From assembly GCA_947561715.1 (NCBI GenBank), contig OX387199.1, forward strand, positions 12,715,001 to 12,779,000: DNA of 64,000 nucleotides, written 5' to 3'. Made by a program: the position numbers and the translations under genes. Source of the stretch: Ascidia mentula. Taxonomy: Eukaryota; Chordata; Ascidiacea; Phlebobranchia; Ascidiidae. Shown one piece after another: positions 15,001 to 27,048 of this stretch. The notes beneath the pieces were generated by a model. It saw only the letters and a program-made list of their open reading frames with translations. It was not told the origin of the DNA and did not search any database. The first letter of the stretch is position 1. Each line of letters starts with the position of its first letter.

Positions 15001-18000
15001 TACTCCAGTATGGCGTTTGCGGTTGCACAACGTATGTAACTATGCGCTTTCAGCACTTGTCCATTTTGCAGTATATGACTTTTCGATAAAAAATATTTTT
15101 TTTCAGTACAAGCTTTATTATACAGTGGAAAACGCTGATACTCCAGTACTGAGTTTGCGGTTGCACAACGTATGTAACTATGCGCTTTCAGCACTTGTCC
15201 ATTTTGCAGTATATGACTTTTCGATAAAAAATATTTTTTTTCAGTACAAGCTTTATTATACAGTGGAAAACGCTGATACCCCAGTACTGAGTTTGCGGTT
15301 GCACAACGTATGTAACCATGCGATTTCAGCACTTGTCCATTTTGCAGTACACGACTATTCGGTAAAAAATATTTTTTTTCAGTACAAGCTTTGTTATACA
15401 GTGGAAAACGCTGATACTCCAGTTTTGCGTTTGCGGTTGCACAACGTATGTAACTATGCGCTTTCAGCACTTGTCCATTTTGCAGTATATGACTTTTCGA
15501 TAAAAAATATTTTTTTTCAGTACAAGCTTTATTATACAGTGGAAAACGCTGATACTCCAGTACTGAGTTTGCGGTTGCACAACGTATGTAACTATGTGAT
15601 TTCAGCACTTGTCCATTTTGCAGTATACGACTTTTCGATAAAAAATATTTTTTTTCAGTACAAGCTTTATTATACAGTGGAAAACGCTGGTACTCCAGTA
15701 CTGAGTTTGCGGTTGCACAACGTATGTAACCATGCGATTTCAGCACTTGTCCATTTTGAGGTATACGACTTTTCGGTAAAAAATATTTTTTTTCAGTACA
15801 AGCTTTATTATACAGTGGAAAACGCTGATACTCCAGTACTGAGTTTGCGGTTGCACAACGTATGTAACTGTGCGCTTTCAGCACTTGTCCATTTTGCAGT
15901 ATATGACTTTTCGATAAAAAATATTTTTTTTCAGTACAAGCTTTATTATACAGTGGAAAACGCTGATACTCCAGTTTTGCGTTTGCGGTTGCACAACGTA
16001 TGTAACTATGCGCTTTCAGCACTTGTCCATTTTGCAGTATATGACTTTTCGATAAAAAATTTTTTTTTTCTGTACAAGCTTTATTATACCGTGGAAAACG
16101 CTGATACTCCAGTACTGAGTTTGCGGTTGCACAACGTATGTAACTATGCGATTTCAGCACTTGTCCATTTTGCAGTATATGAATTTTCGATAAAAAATAT
16201 TTTTTGTCAGTACAAGCTTTATTATACAGTGGAAAACGCTGATACTCCAGTACTGAGTTTGCGGTTGCACAACGTATGTAACCATGCGATTTCAGCACTT
16301 GTCCATTTTGAAGTATACGACTTTTCGGAAAAAATATATTTTATTCAGTACAAGCTTTATTATACAGTGGAAAACGCTGATACTCCAGTATTGCGTTTGC
16401 GGTTGCACAACGTATGTAACTATGCGCTTTCAGCACTTGTCCATTTTGCAGTATATGACTTTTCGATAAAAAATATTTTTTTTCAGTACAAGCTTTATTA
16501 TACAGTGGAAAACGCTGATACTCCAGTACTGAGTTTGCGGTTGCACAACGTATGTAACTATGCGCTTTCAGCACTTGTCCATTTTGCAGTATATGACTTT
16601 TCGATAAAAAATATTTTTTTTCAGTACAAGCTTTATTATACAGTGGAAAACGCTGATACCCCAGTACTGAGTTTGCGGTTGCACAACGTATGTAACCATG
16701 CGATTTCAGCACTTGTCCATTTTGCAGTACACGACTATTCGGTAAAAAATATTTTTTTTCAGTACAAGCTTTGTTATACAGTGGAAAACGCTGATACTCC
16801 AGTTTTGCGTTTGCGGTTGCACAACGTATGTAACAATGCGCTTTCAGCACTTGTCCATTTTGCAGTATATGACTTTTCGATAAAAAATATTTTTTTTCAG
16901 TACAAGCTTTATTATACAGTGGAAAACGCTGATACTCCAGTACTGAGTTTGCGGTTGCACAACGTATGTAACTATGTGATTTCAGCACTTGTCCATTTTG
17001 CAGTATACGACTTTTCGACAAAAAATATTTTTTTTCAGTACAAGCTTTATTATACAGTGGAAAACGCTGATACTCCAGTTTTGCGTTTGCGGTTGCACAA
17101 CGTATGTAACTATGCGCTTTCAGCACTTGTCCATTTTGCAGTATATGACTTTTCGATAAAAATTTTTTTTTTCAGTACAAGCTTTATTATACAGTGGAAA
17201 ACGCTGATACTCAAGTACTGAGTTTGCGGTTGCACAACGTATGTAACCATGCGATTTCAGCACTTGTCCATTTTGCAGTATATGACTTTTCGATAAAAAA
17301 TATTTTTTTTCAGTACAAGCTTTATTATACAGTGGAAAACGCTGATACTCCAGTACTGAGTTTGCGGTTGCACAACGTATGTAACCATGCGATTTCAGCA
17401 CTTGTCCATTTTGCAGTATACGACTATTCGGTAAAAAATATTTTTTTTCAGTACAAGCTTTATTATACAGTGGAAAACGCTGATACTCCAGTTTTGCGTT
17501 TGCGGTTGCACAACGTATGTAACTATGCGCTTTCAGCACATGTCCATTTTGCATTATATGACTTTTCGATAAAAAATATTTTTTTTCAGTACAAGCTTTA
17601 TTATACAGTGGAAAACGCTGATACTCCAGTACTGAGTTTGCGGTTGCACAACGTATGTAACTATGCGATTTCAGCACTTGTCCATTTTGCAGTATATGAC
17701 TTTTCGATAAAAAATATTTTTTTTCAGTACAAGCTTTATTATACAGTGGAAAACGCTGATACTCCAGTACTGAGTTTGCGGTTGCACAACGTATGTAACC
17801 ATGCGATTTCAGCACTTGTCCATTTTACAGTATATGACTTTTCGATAAAAAATATTTTTTTTCAGCACAAGCTTTATTATACAGTGGAAAACGCTGATAC
17901 TCCAGTACTGAGTTTGCGGTTGCGCAATGTATGTAACCATGCGATTTCAGCACTTGTCCATTTTGCAGTATATGACTTTTCGATAAAAAATATTTTTTTT

Positions 18001-19679
18001 CAGTACAAGCTTTATTATACAGTGGAAAAGGCTGATACTCCAGTACTGAGTTTGCGGTTGCACAACGTATGTAACTATGCGATTTCAGCACTTGTCCATT
18101 TTGCAGTATATGACTTTTCGATAAAAAATATTTTTTTTCAGTACAAGCTTTAGTATACAGTGGAAAACGCTGATACTCCAGTACTGAGTTTGCGGTTGCA
18201 CAACGTATATAACCATGCGATTTCAGCACTTGTCCATTTTGCAGTATACGACTTTTCGGTAAAAAATATTTTTTTTCAGTACAAGCTTTATTATACAGTG
18301 GAAAACGCTGGTACTCCAGTATTGCTTTTGCGGTTGCACAACGTATGTAACTATGCGATTTCAGCACTTGTCCATTTTGCAGTATATGACTTTTCGACAA
18401 AAAATAGTTTTTTTTCTGTACGAGCTTTATTATACAGTGGAAAACGCAGATACTCCAGTACTGAGTTTGCGGTTGCACAACGTATGTAACTATGCGATTT
18501 CAGCACTTGTCCATTTTGCAGTATATGACTTTTCGATAAAAAATATTTTTTTTCATTACAAGATTTATTATACAGTGGAAAAGGCTGATACTCCAGTATT
18601 GCGTTTGCGGTTGCACAACGTATGTAACTATGCGATTTCAGCACTTGTCCATTTTGCAGTATATGACTTTTCGATAAAAAATATTTTTTTTCAGTACAAG
18701 CTTTATTATACAGTGGAAAACGCTGATACTCCAGTAATGAGTTTGCGGTTGCACAACGTATGTAACTATGCGATTTCAGCACTTGTCCATCTTGCAGTAT
18801 ATGACTTTTCGATAAAAAATATTTTTTTTCATTACAAGCTTTATTATACAGTGGAAAACGCTGGTACTCCAATTTTGCTTTTGCGGTTGCACAACGTATT
18901 TAACTAGGCGATTTCAGCACTTGTCCATTTTGCAGTATATGACTTTTCGATAAAAAATATTTTTTTTCAGTACAAGCTTTATTATACAGTGGAAAACGCT
19001 GATACTCCAGTATTGCGTTTGCGGTTGCACAACGTATGTAACTATGCGATTTCAGCACTTGTCCATTTTGCAGTATATGACTTTTCGATAAAAAATGTTT
19101 TTTTTCAGTACAAGCTTTATTATACAGTGGAAAACGCTGATACTCCAGTACTGAGTTTGCGGTTGCACAACGTATGTAACTATGCGCTTTCAGCACTTGT
19201 CCATTTTGCAGTATATGACTTTTCGATAAAAAATATTTTTTTTCAGTACAAGCTTTATTATACAGTGGAAAACGCTGATACCCCAGTACTGAGTTTGCGG
19301 TTGCACAACGTATGTAACCATGCGATTTCTGCACTTGTCCATTTTGCAGTACACGACTATTCGGTAAAAAATATTTTTTTTCAGTACAAGCTTTGTTATA
19401 CAGTGGAAAACGCTGATACTCCAGTTTTGCGTTTGCGGTTGCACAACGTATGTAACTATGCGCTTTCAGCACTTGTCCATTTTGCAGTATATGACTTTTC
19501 GATAAAAAATATTTTTTTTCAGTACAAGCTTTATTATACAGTGGAAAACGCTGATACTCCAGTACTGAGTTTGCGGTTGCACAACGTATGTAACTATGTG
19601 ATTTCAGCACTTGTCCATTTTGCAGTATACGACTTTTCGATAAAAAATATATTTTTTCAGTACAAGCTTTATTATACAG
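1..19679. repeat. Satellite subfamily A domain
   Basis: Monomers here carry CACAACGTATG and GCACTTGTCC, and usually TCGATAAAAAAT, TCGGTAAAAAAT or TCGACAAAAAAT in the A/T block. The B-type states CACAAAGTATG, GCACATGTCC and TCGTGAAAAAAT are absent or nearly so; one isolated GCACATGTCC is at about 17,538. A marker monomer with TTTTGAAGTATACGAC and an A/T block ending in TTTTATTCAG ends near 4,645, 9,339, 10,719, 12,238, 15,000 and 16,370. That spaces copies by about 34, 10, 11, 20 and 10 monomers, so there is higher-order structure but no single fixed unit. The right boundary is the first clearly B-type monomer, which begins near 19,680 with AAAACGTTGGTATTCC. Confidence 0.8.
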
Positions 19680-22600
19680 TGGAAAACGTTGGTATTCCAG
19701 TATTGCTTTTGCGGTTGCACAAAGTATGTAACTATGCGATTTCAGCACATGTCCATTTTGCAGTATATGACTTTTCGATAAAAAATATTTTTTTTCAGTA
19801 CAAGCTTTATTGTACAGTGGAAAACGCTGGTACTCCAGTATTGCTTTTGCGGTTGCCCAACGTATGTAACTATGCAATTTCAGCACTTGTCCATTTTGCA
19901 GTATATGACTTTTCGTGACAAAATATTTTTTTTCAGTACAAGCTTTATTATGCAGTGGAAAACGCTGGTACTCCAGTATTGCTTTTGCGGTTGCACAACG
20001 TATGTAACTATGCGATTTCAGCACATGTCCATTTTGCAGTATATGACTTTTCGATAAAAAATATTTTTTTTCAGTACAAGCTTTATTGTACAGTGGAAAA
20101 CGCTGGTACTCCAGTATTGCTTTTGCGGTTGCACAACGTATGTAACTATGCAATTTCAGCACTTGTCCATTTTGCAGTATATGACTTTTCGTGAAAAAAT
20201 ATTTTTTTTCAGTACAAGCTTTATTATACAGTGGAAAACGCTGGTACTCCAGTATTGCTTTTGCGGTTGCACAAAGTATGTAACTATGCGATTTCAGCAC
20301 TTGTCCATTTTGCAGTATGTGACTTTTCGATAAAAAATATTTTTTTTCAGTACAAGCTTTATTATACAGTGGAAAACGTTGGTACTCCAGTATTGCTTTT
20401 GCGGTTGCACAAAGTATGTAACTATGCTATTTCAGCATATGTCGATTTTGCAGTATATGACTTTTCGATAAAAAATATATTTTTTCAGTACAAGCTTTAT
20501 TATACAGTGGAAAACGTTGGTACTCCAGTATTGCTTTTGCGGTTGCACAAAGTATGTAACTATTCGATTTCAGCACATGTCCATTTTGCAGTATATGACT
20601 TTTCGATAAAAAATATATTTTTTCAGTACAAGCTTTATTATACAGTGGAAAACGCTGGTACTCCAGTATTGCTTTTGCGGTTGCACAACGTATGTAACTG
20701 TGCAATTTCAGCACTTGTCCATTTTGCAGTATAAGACTTTTCGTGAAAAAATATTTTTTTTCAGTACAAGCTTTATTATACATTGGAAAACGCTGGTACT
20801 CCAGTATTGCTTTTGCGGTTGCACAACGTATGTAACTGTGCGATTTCAGCACATGTCCATTTTGCAGTATATGACTTTTCGATAAAAAATATTTTTTTTC
20901 AGTACAAGCTTTATTATACAGTGGAAAACGCTGGTACTCCAGTATTGCTTTTGCGGTTGCACAACGTATGTAACTATGCGATATCAGCACTTGTCCATTT
21001 TGCAGTATATGACTTTTCGATAGAAAATATTTTTTTTCAGTACAAGCTTTATTATACAGTGGAAAACGCTGGTACTCCAGTATTGCTTTTGCGGTTGCAC
21101 AAAGTATGTAACTATGCGATTTCAGCACTTGTCCATTTTGCAGTATATGACTTTTCGATAAAAAATATTTTTTTTCAGTACAAGCTTTATTATACAGTGG
21201 AAAACGCTGATACTCCAGTACTGAGTTTGCGGTTGCACAACGTATGTAACTATGCGATTTCAGCACTTGTCCATTTTGCAGTATATGACTTTTCGATAAA
21301 AAATATTTTTTTTCAGTACAAGCTTTATTATACAGTGGAAAACGCTGGTACTCCAGAATTGCTTTTGCGGTTGCACAACGTATGTAACTATGCGATTTCA
21401 GCACTTGTCCATTTTGCAGTATATGACTTTTCGTGAAAAAATATTTTTTTTCAGTACAAGCTTTATTATACAGTGGAAAACGCTGATACTCCAGTACTGA
21501 GTTTGCGGTTGCACAACGTATGTAACCATGTGATTTCAGCACTTGTCCATTTTGCAGTATATGACTTTTCGATAAAAAATATTTTTTTTCAGTACAAGCT
21601 TTATTATACAGTGGAAAACGCTGATACTCCAGTACTGAGTTTGCGGTTGCACAACGTATGTAACCATGCGATTTCAGTACTTGTCCATTTTGCAGTATAC
21701 GACTTTTCGATAAAAAATATTTTTTTTCAGTACAAGCTTTATTATACAGTGGAAAACGCTGATACTCCAGTACTGAGTTTGCGGTTGCACAACGTATGTA
21801 ACCATGTGATTTCAGCACTTGTCCATTTTGCAGTATACGACTTTTCGGTAAAAAATATATTTTTTTCAGTACAAGCTTTATTATACAGTGGAAAACGCTG
21901 GTACTCCAGTATTGCTTTTGCGGTTGCACAAAGTATGTAACTATGCGATTTCAGCACTTGTCCATTTTGCAGTATATGACTTTTCGATAAAAAATATTTT
22001 TTTTCAGCACAAGCTTTATTATACAGTGGAAAACGTTGGTACTCCAGTATTGCTTTTGCGGTTGCACAACGTATGTAACTATGCGATTTCAGCACATGTT
22101 CATTTTGCAGTATATGACTTTTCGATAAAAAATATATTTTTTCAGTACAAGCTTTATTATACAGTGGAAAACGATGATACTCCAGTTTTGCGTTTGCGGT
22201 TGCACAACGTATGTAACTATGCGCTTTCAGCACTTGTCCATTTTGCAGTATATGACTTTTCGATAAAAAATATTTTTTTTCAGCACAAGCTTTATTATAC
22301 AGTGGAAAACGTTGGTACTCCAGTATTGCTTTTGCGGTTGCACAACGTATGTAACTATGCGATTTCAGCACATGTTTATTTTGCAGTATATGACTTTTCG
22401 ATAAAAAATATATTTTTTCAGTACAAGCTTTATTATACAGTGGAAAACGCTGGTACTCCAGTATTGCTTTTGCGGTTGCACAACGTATGTAACTGTGCAA
22501 TTTCAGCACTTGTCCATTTTGCAGTATATGACTTTTCGTGAAAAAACATTTTTTTTCAGTACAAGCTTTATGATACATTGGAAAACGCTGGTACTCCAGT

Positions 22601-23838
22601 ATTGCTTTTGCGGTTGCACAACGTATGTAACTGTGCGATTTTAGCACATGTCCATTTTGCAGTATATGACTTTTCGATAAAAAATATTTTTTTTCAGTAC
22701 AAGCTTTATTATACAGTGGAAAACGCTGGTACTCCAGTATTGCTTTTGCGGTTGCACAACGTATGTAACTATGCGATATCAGCACTTGTCCATTTTGCAG
22801 TATATGACTTTTCGATAGAAAATATTTTTTTTCAGTACAAGCTTTATTATACAGTGGAAAACGCTGGTACTCCAGTATTGCTTTTGCGGTTGCACAAAGT
22901 ATGTAACTATGCGATTTCAGCACTTGTCCATTTTGCAGTATATGACTTTTCGATAAAAAATATTTTTTTTCAGTACAAGCTTTATTATACAGTGGAAAAC
23001 GCTGATACTCCAGTACTGAGTTTGCGGTTGCACAACGTATGCAACTGTGCGATTTCAGCACTTGTCCATTTTGCAGTATATGACTTTTCGATAAAAAATA
23101 TTTTTTTTCAGTACAAGCTTTATTATACAGTGGAAAACGCTGGTACTCCAGAATTGCTTTTGCGGTTGCACAACGTATGTAACTATGCGATTTCAGCACT
23201 TGTCCATTTTGCAGTATATGACTTTTCGTGAAAAAATATTTTTTTTCAGTACAAGCTTTATTATACAGTGGAAAACACTGGTACTCCAGTACTGAGTTTG
23301 CGGTTGCACAACGTATGTAACTATGCGATTTCAGCACTTGTCCATTTTGCAGTATATGAATTTTCGATAAAAAATATTTTTTTTCAGTACAAGCTTTATT
23401 ATACAGTGGAAAACGCTGATACTCCAGTACTGAGTTTGCGGTTGCACAACGTATGTAACCATGCGATTTCAGCACTTGTCCATTTTGAAGTATACGACTT
23501 TTCGGTAAAAAATATATTTTATTCAGTACAAGCTTTATTATACAGTGGAAAACGCTGATACTCCAGTATTGCGTTTGCGGTTGCACAACGTATGTAACTA
23601 TGCGCTTTCAGCACTTGTCCATTTTGCAGTATATGACTTTTCGATAAAAAATATTTTTTTTCAGTACAAGCTTTATTATACAGTGGAAAACGCTGATACT
23701 CCAGTACTGAGTTTGCGGTTGCACAACGTATGTAACCATGCGATTTCAGTACTTGTCCATTTTGCAGTATACGACTTTTCGGTAAAAAATATTTTTTTTC
23801 AGTACAAGCTTTATTATACAGTGGAAAACGCTGATACT
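19680..23838. repeat. Satellite domain with subfamily B monomers mixed with A
   Basis: From about 19,680 the monomers show a linked set of changes: GCTGGTACTCC or GTTGGTACTCC, TATTGCTTTTGCGG, CACAAAGTATG, GCACATGTCC, and TCGTGAAAAAAT or a TATATTTTTTCAG variant of the A/T block. A-type monomers return between 21,180 and 23,838. The stretch corresponds monomer by monomer to about 44,101-48,258, at a constant shift of 24,421 bp (18,365 bp once the transposon and the duplicated CT are removed). It is therefore a higher-order block also present in the right array. Its last monomer is cut by the transposon at 23,838. Confidence 0.8.
23837..23838. other. Left target-site duplication (CT)
   Basis: The satellite reads GATACT up to 23,838 and the element starts with CACTG at 23,839. 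After the element the satellite resumes with CTCCAGTACTAAG at 29,893. Uninterrupted monomers read GATACTCCAG, so CT is present twice. A 2-bp duplication is within the 2-3 bp range known for CACTA elements. Confidence 0.85.
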
Positions 23839-23851
23839 CACTGTAAAATTT
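23839..23851 (+). repeat. Left terminal inverted repeat of the CACTA element
   Basis: CACTGTAAAATTT pairs with the reverse complement of the right end, CACTGTAAATTT, with one extra A. Nine bases (CACTGTAAA) are identical without a gap. The following subterminal sequence is not a longer perfect inverted repeat. Confidence 0.88.
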
Positions 23852-23859
23852 GGAGGTTG

Positions 23860-24160
23860 TAATAACCCACCTCGGGGTGGAAATTTGTGAAAAATGGTGG
23901 TAAATTCCACCATTTTGTGGATAAAGGTGGAAATAAAACTCCTATGTGTGGAATTTTCCACCATCAACAAAAGCATGTGATTTATGGCGTGGAAATTTCC
24001 ACCCTCTGATCCTGAAAACGTGGAGAAAGCCACCCCACCCCAAGTCATAGAGTGGAATACTCCACCTTATGGTGGTCAAGGTGGAAATTTCCACCCTCTG
24101 GCAGAAAACATGATATTTTCAGCGTGGAATTTCACACCATTTAAACGTGGAGAATAACAC
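23860..24160. promoter_or_regulatory. Left subterminal repeat region of the transposon
   Basis: Dense copies of GTGGAAA or GTGGAA and their complement TTCCACC lie in both orientations, often as palindromes: GGTGGTAAATTCCACC at 23,896-23,911, GTGGAAATTTCCACC at 23,989-24,003, GTGGAATACTCCACC at 24,052-24,066, and the perfect 16-bp palindrome GGTGGAAATTTCCACC at 24,080-24,095. Further half-copies lie near 23,876, 23,926, 23,948, 24,020, 24,124 and 24,146. In En/Spm of maize, subterminal motif arrays are bound by the element's own protein and are needed for excision; by analogy these are the likely transposase or accessory-protein sites here. The binding role is inferred. Confidence 0.8.
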
Positions 24161-24765
24161 CAATACTTATACGACATTAATATTTAAGTGATATTCATTT
24201 GTTGAATTTAATTACCACAAATGATTTCAATTGATTACCACATTCCAATGTCAAGGTGTTTATGTGCTGTGTCGTGTGTATGAAACGTCGCTACACAGTG
24301 AGAAATTGAATTTGGCGGACAAATGCTAAACATATGTCGGTGAATTTACAACCAGAAAACCGGTTACAACTAACAAATCCAGTGAAATTGCGATGGCGTT
24401 ATTAGCGCACTCGCAATGCCACTGCGCTGTTCGGTCCTTTGAAGTAAGCGCGCCAACAACGTCTTCAAGTTAAGACGACGCTCCGATTGGTTAATATTGG
24501 AAGGAGGTCATAACTCAATAATGAGCGAACAATAGGCATAGTTTTGGCGGGGTTTCAGCACAGCAGGTCTTCAAACCGGGTAGCGGGAGGGGAAAAGGAG
24601 CTGTCTCGTTAGTCTGGTGATGGATCGCATTCTTCTCAGTTTATAGTAGGATTGGATTTGTTGAGAGTTGAAGTATTTGTGCCAGTATAATGTTCTTAGT
24701 TGGATGGTCTATTTAGTAATATTTTAATATATTTGTAGATATGTAGCTTATACAGTATAGAAACA
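24161..24765 (+). promoter_or_regulatory. Presumed promoter and 5' leader of the transposon genes
   Basis: There is no open frame of note. The part from about 24,361 to 24,600 is richer in G+C and CpG than anything else in the window. It carries two inverted CCAAT boxes (ATTGG at 24,486-24,490 and 24,496-24,500), a TTTTGGCGGGG at about 24,542, and a 6-bp inverted repeat CGTCTT...AAGACG (24,460-24,477). I see no convincing TATA box. The last 60 bases have several AG-ending pyrimidine-poor sites (for example TTTGTAG at about 24,738 and TTATACAG at about 24,754), so a 5' untranslated intron is possible but not shown. The promoter assignment is inferred from composition and position. Confidence 0.5.
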
Positions 24766-27048
24766 ATGGAAATACCGTGTCCTCGTGCTAATTGTATGGT
24801 TAAATGTGAAAAAAGGTTATTGCTTCATCACCTGAAACAGTCTCACTTAGTTAGCAGTTCTTACACGTGCAAAATTAATAACTGTCACTGCACATATTCA
24901 AGCATTAGAAGTTATGAGAAGCACTTGCAAAGAGATCATTCCAATCTAGATTTTTTTGTTGCTGAAGAACCGAATGAAGAAAGTACTCAAGTGTTTTGTA
25001 GTTCTGCGGATTTTGAAATGTTGGAATATGGTAATCCTGGGCAGGATTTTGAATGTAAACTTGCGAAGTTTTGTTTGAAATTAAAAGAGAAATATGTTCT
25101 TTCAAATTCCACTTACATGAATATAATGGATGATACAATAGGATTGTTTTCTTCTTTTCATTCAAATATATTGGGTAAGCTTACCCCAAGGCCTGGAACT
25201 GACATGGATATGGCTTTGTTGGATGAAGAATTTTTGGTAAGAAGTTGGGCTTCTTTAAAATGTAAGAATTATTTTACAAACTACTGCAGAACCCTTGGAC
25301 TGGTGGAATCCATCACTATTCATTTAGATGATAAGTCTTCATTTGAATATATACCTGTGCTTAATACTCTAAAGCAATATTTGAAACATTCAGATGTATG
25401 GGCTTCTATAAAAAAAAATGCCACCACAGAATCAAGAAAAAATGTAGATTTTACAAATGGAATATTGTTCAATGAGCACCCCTATTTTCAGGGTAAAAAA
25501 GATTTGCTTAGACTGCACTTCTATTTCGATGAATTAGAGCTATGCAATCCACTTGGGTCATCAAAGTCCAAAAATAAACTGGCATGTTTTTATTTTTATG
25601 TGGGTAACATAGGTCCAAAGTACTGTTCACAACTGAGGAATATTTTTTTGTCGATATTGGTAAAAGGGGAAACATTAAAATCTTATGGTCTTGATCCAAT
25701 TGTGGCTCCTCTTATTAATGACATTCAGAAACTGGAATTCGAAGGGTTGCTTGTACAACCACATGTATCGGCGCAAATGGACAGTGCTGGGACTCGTGTT
25801 TTTGGGACAATTGCCACAATATCGGCAGACAACCTTGGGGCACATCAACTAGGTGGATTTAGAAGATGCTTTAGCAGTGGGTGTATATGTAGGTTTTGCA
25901 TGTGTTCCCATGCAGATATCAAAACAAAATGCAGAGAAACGGATTTTAAGCTCCGAACACCATCTATCCACAATCAACATGTAGCTGCAGTAAGCATTGA
26001 TGACACACTGGTGTCAGCATATGGAGTGGCAAAAAGTTGTGCTTTTCATATTATTCAGGGGTTTTCACCTGTGACTGCCTTTCCCCCAGATATAATGCAC
26101 GATTGCTTGGAAGGAGTGCTTCCATCTGTCATGCAAGCAATATTTAAACATTTTCAAGATAGTGGTATATGTTCAATTGCATTTGTTAATGAAAGATTGA
26201 AGAAGTTCAAATTTGGAAGATGTGAGAACAAAAATAAGCCACGTGCTCTCCCTGGGAATGTAATAATGCAAAATGGGAAAATATCACTTTCTGCCAGTGA
26301 AACATTATGCTTGTTTAGATATTTGCCTTTCATTATTGGAGATATTGTTCCTTATGGGGATACAGCATGGCATTTATACTCTTTGCTTTCCGAAATTATG
26401 GATATTATTTTGGCTCCAATGACCAGCACGAACATTAGTGATCATTTAAGATGTTTGATTGAAGAATTGTATTTGTTGTTTGCTGCTTTTGCTCCAGACT
26501 TAGTCAAACCCAAACTACATTTTCTCCTTCATTATCCTCGTTTGTTAGAAATTTATGGCCCATTGCGCAATTTATGGTGCATGCGGTTTGAATCTTTTCA
26601 TAGAAAATTAAAGTTAGTGGCCCAAAGATGTAAAAATTTCAAAAATATTTGCATGACAGTTGCGAGTCGCATCCAATCAATGAAGTGCTATGAGCAGTGT
26701 GACATTGCAGGCCTCACTGGAGATGTTGACAGTGTAATAGGAAAACCTATACTTGTAGATGAGCTGCCACATGCATTTTCTAGTTACTTACACACAGAGT
26801 TAGGATTTCAACCCAATGAAACAGCTATCAGTACGAAATGGATCACTGAAAATGGAATAACATATTCTGTAAAAGATGTGTTTGTCTTGGATGTGTTAGA
26901 TGATGTTCCCATGTTTATTCAAATTAAGAACATTGTTGTGTTAAAATCTATAACATACATTTGTGGTTCATTTTTAAAAACTCTTTCTTTTATTTCACAT
27001 TACCATAGTTATGCTGTAATTGAAACAGAGACAATGCTATTTTTTTAA
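24766..27048 (+). CDS. CACTA/EnSpm transposase with N-terminal C2H2 zinc fingers
   Basis: A single-exon 760-codon gene. The enzyme should bind the element ends and carry out DDE-type cut-and-paste in the nucleus. Residues 5-27 (C5, C10, H22, H27) and 35-58 (C35, C40, H53, H58) form two C2H2-like fingers. The catalytic core shows FYFDELELCNPLGSS with D255, SADNLGAHQLGGF with D355, a CRFC pair (C375, C378), the family motif PPDIMHDCLEG (440-450), then HFLLH (H585, H589) and RFESFHR with E609. D-D, a CxxC pair after the second D, and an HxxxH pair 20 residues before the E match the layout shared by CMC transposases and RAG1/Transib. The start is the first ATG after an in-frame TAG at 24,736, with A at -3 and G at +4. 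No frameshift or internal stop is present. I assign the acidic triad from motif context rather than an alignment. Confidence 0.93.
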   Translation: MEIPCPRANCMVKCEKRLLLHHLKQSHLVSSSYTCKINNCHCTYSSIRSYEKHLQRDHSNLDFFVAEEPNEESTQVFCSSADFEMLEYGNPGQDFECKLAKFCLKLKEKYVLSNSTYMNIMDDTIGLFSSFHSNILGKLTPRPGTDMDMALLDEEFLVRSWASLKCKNYFTNYCRTLGLVESITIHLDDKSSFEYIPVLNTLKQYLKHSDVWASIKKNATTESRKNVDFTNGILFNEHPYFQGKKDLLRLHFYFDELELCNPLGSSKSKNKLACFYFYVGNIGPKYCSQLRNIFLSILVKGETLKSYGLDPIVAPLINDIQKLEFEGLLVQPHVSAQMDSAGTRVFGTIATISADNLGAHQLGGFRRCFSSGCICRFCMCSHADIKTKCRETDFKLRTPSIHNQHVAAVSIDDTLVSAYGVAKSCAFHIIQGFSPVTAFPPDIMHDCLEGVLPSVMQAIFKHFQDSGICSIAFVNERLKKFKFGRCENKNKPRALPGNVIMQNGKISLSASETLCLFRYLPFIIGDIVPYGDTAWHLYSLLSEIMDIILAPMTSTNISDHLRCLIEELYLLFAAFAPDLVKPKLHFLLHYPRLLEIYGPLRNLWCMRFESFHRKLKLVAQRCKNFKNICMTVASRIQSMKCYEQCDIAGLTGDVDSVIGKPILVDELPHAFSSYLHTELGFQPNETAISTKWITENGITYSVKDVFVLDVLDDVPMFIQIKNIVVLKSITYICGSFLKTLSFISHYHSYAVIETETMLFF

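Larger units (their letters stand above)
1..23838. repeat. Tandem satellite array, 138-bp monomer, left part
   Basis: Uninterrupted head-to-tail monomers of 138 bp, about 173 by length, running off the left end of the window. Each monomer contains, in order, an AAGCTT (HindIII) site, TTATACAGTGGAAAACGC, ATACTCCAG, TTTGCGGTTGCACAA, GTATGTAAC, TTTCAGCACTTGTCC, ATTTTGCAGTATATGAC, and an A/T block made of A6, TA and T8 followed by CAG. Variation is mostly single-base at recurrent positions. Examples are TATTGCG/TACTGAG/TATTGCT/TTTTGCG before TTTGCGG, AACTATG/AACCATG/AACTGTG, and CGATTTCAG/CGCTTTCAG. Length changes are nearly all plus or minus 1 in the A/T block, for example near 2,118, 2,806, 3,496 and 4,600. 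The period of 46 codons keeps frames open over long distances on both strands. I see no family that I can name, and no gene. Confidence 0.98.

Noticed and set aside
24460-24477. Hairpin CGTCTT...AAGACG as a terminator or regulatory RNA
   Set aside because: A 6-bp stem is too short to support a structured RNA in a eukaryotic leader. It is kept only as a note in the promoter entry.
24553-24561. TTTCAGCAC shared by the transposon leader and the satellite
   Set aside because: Nine bases in 6 kb against a satellite with many variants is weak, there is no extension on either side, and it is not at a functional end of the element.
24905-25699. Minus-strand open frames inside the transposase gene
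   Set aside because: They are short shadows of the plus-strand transposase, with no domain and no promoter.
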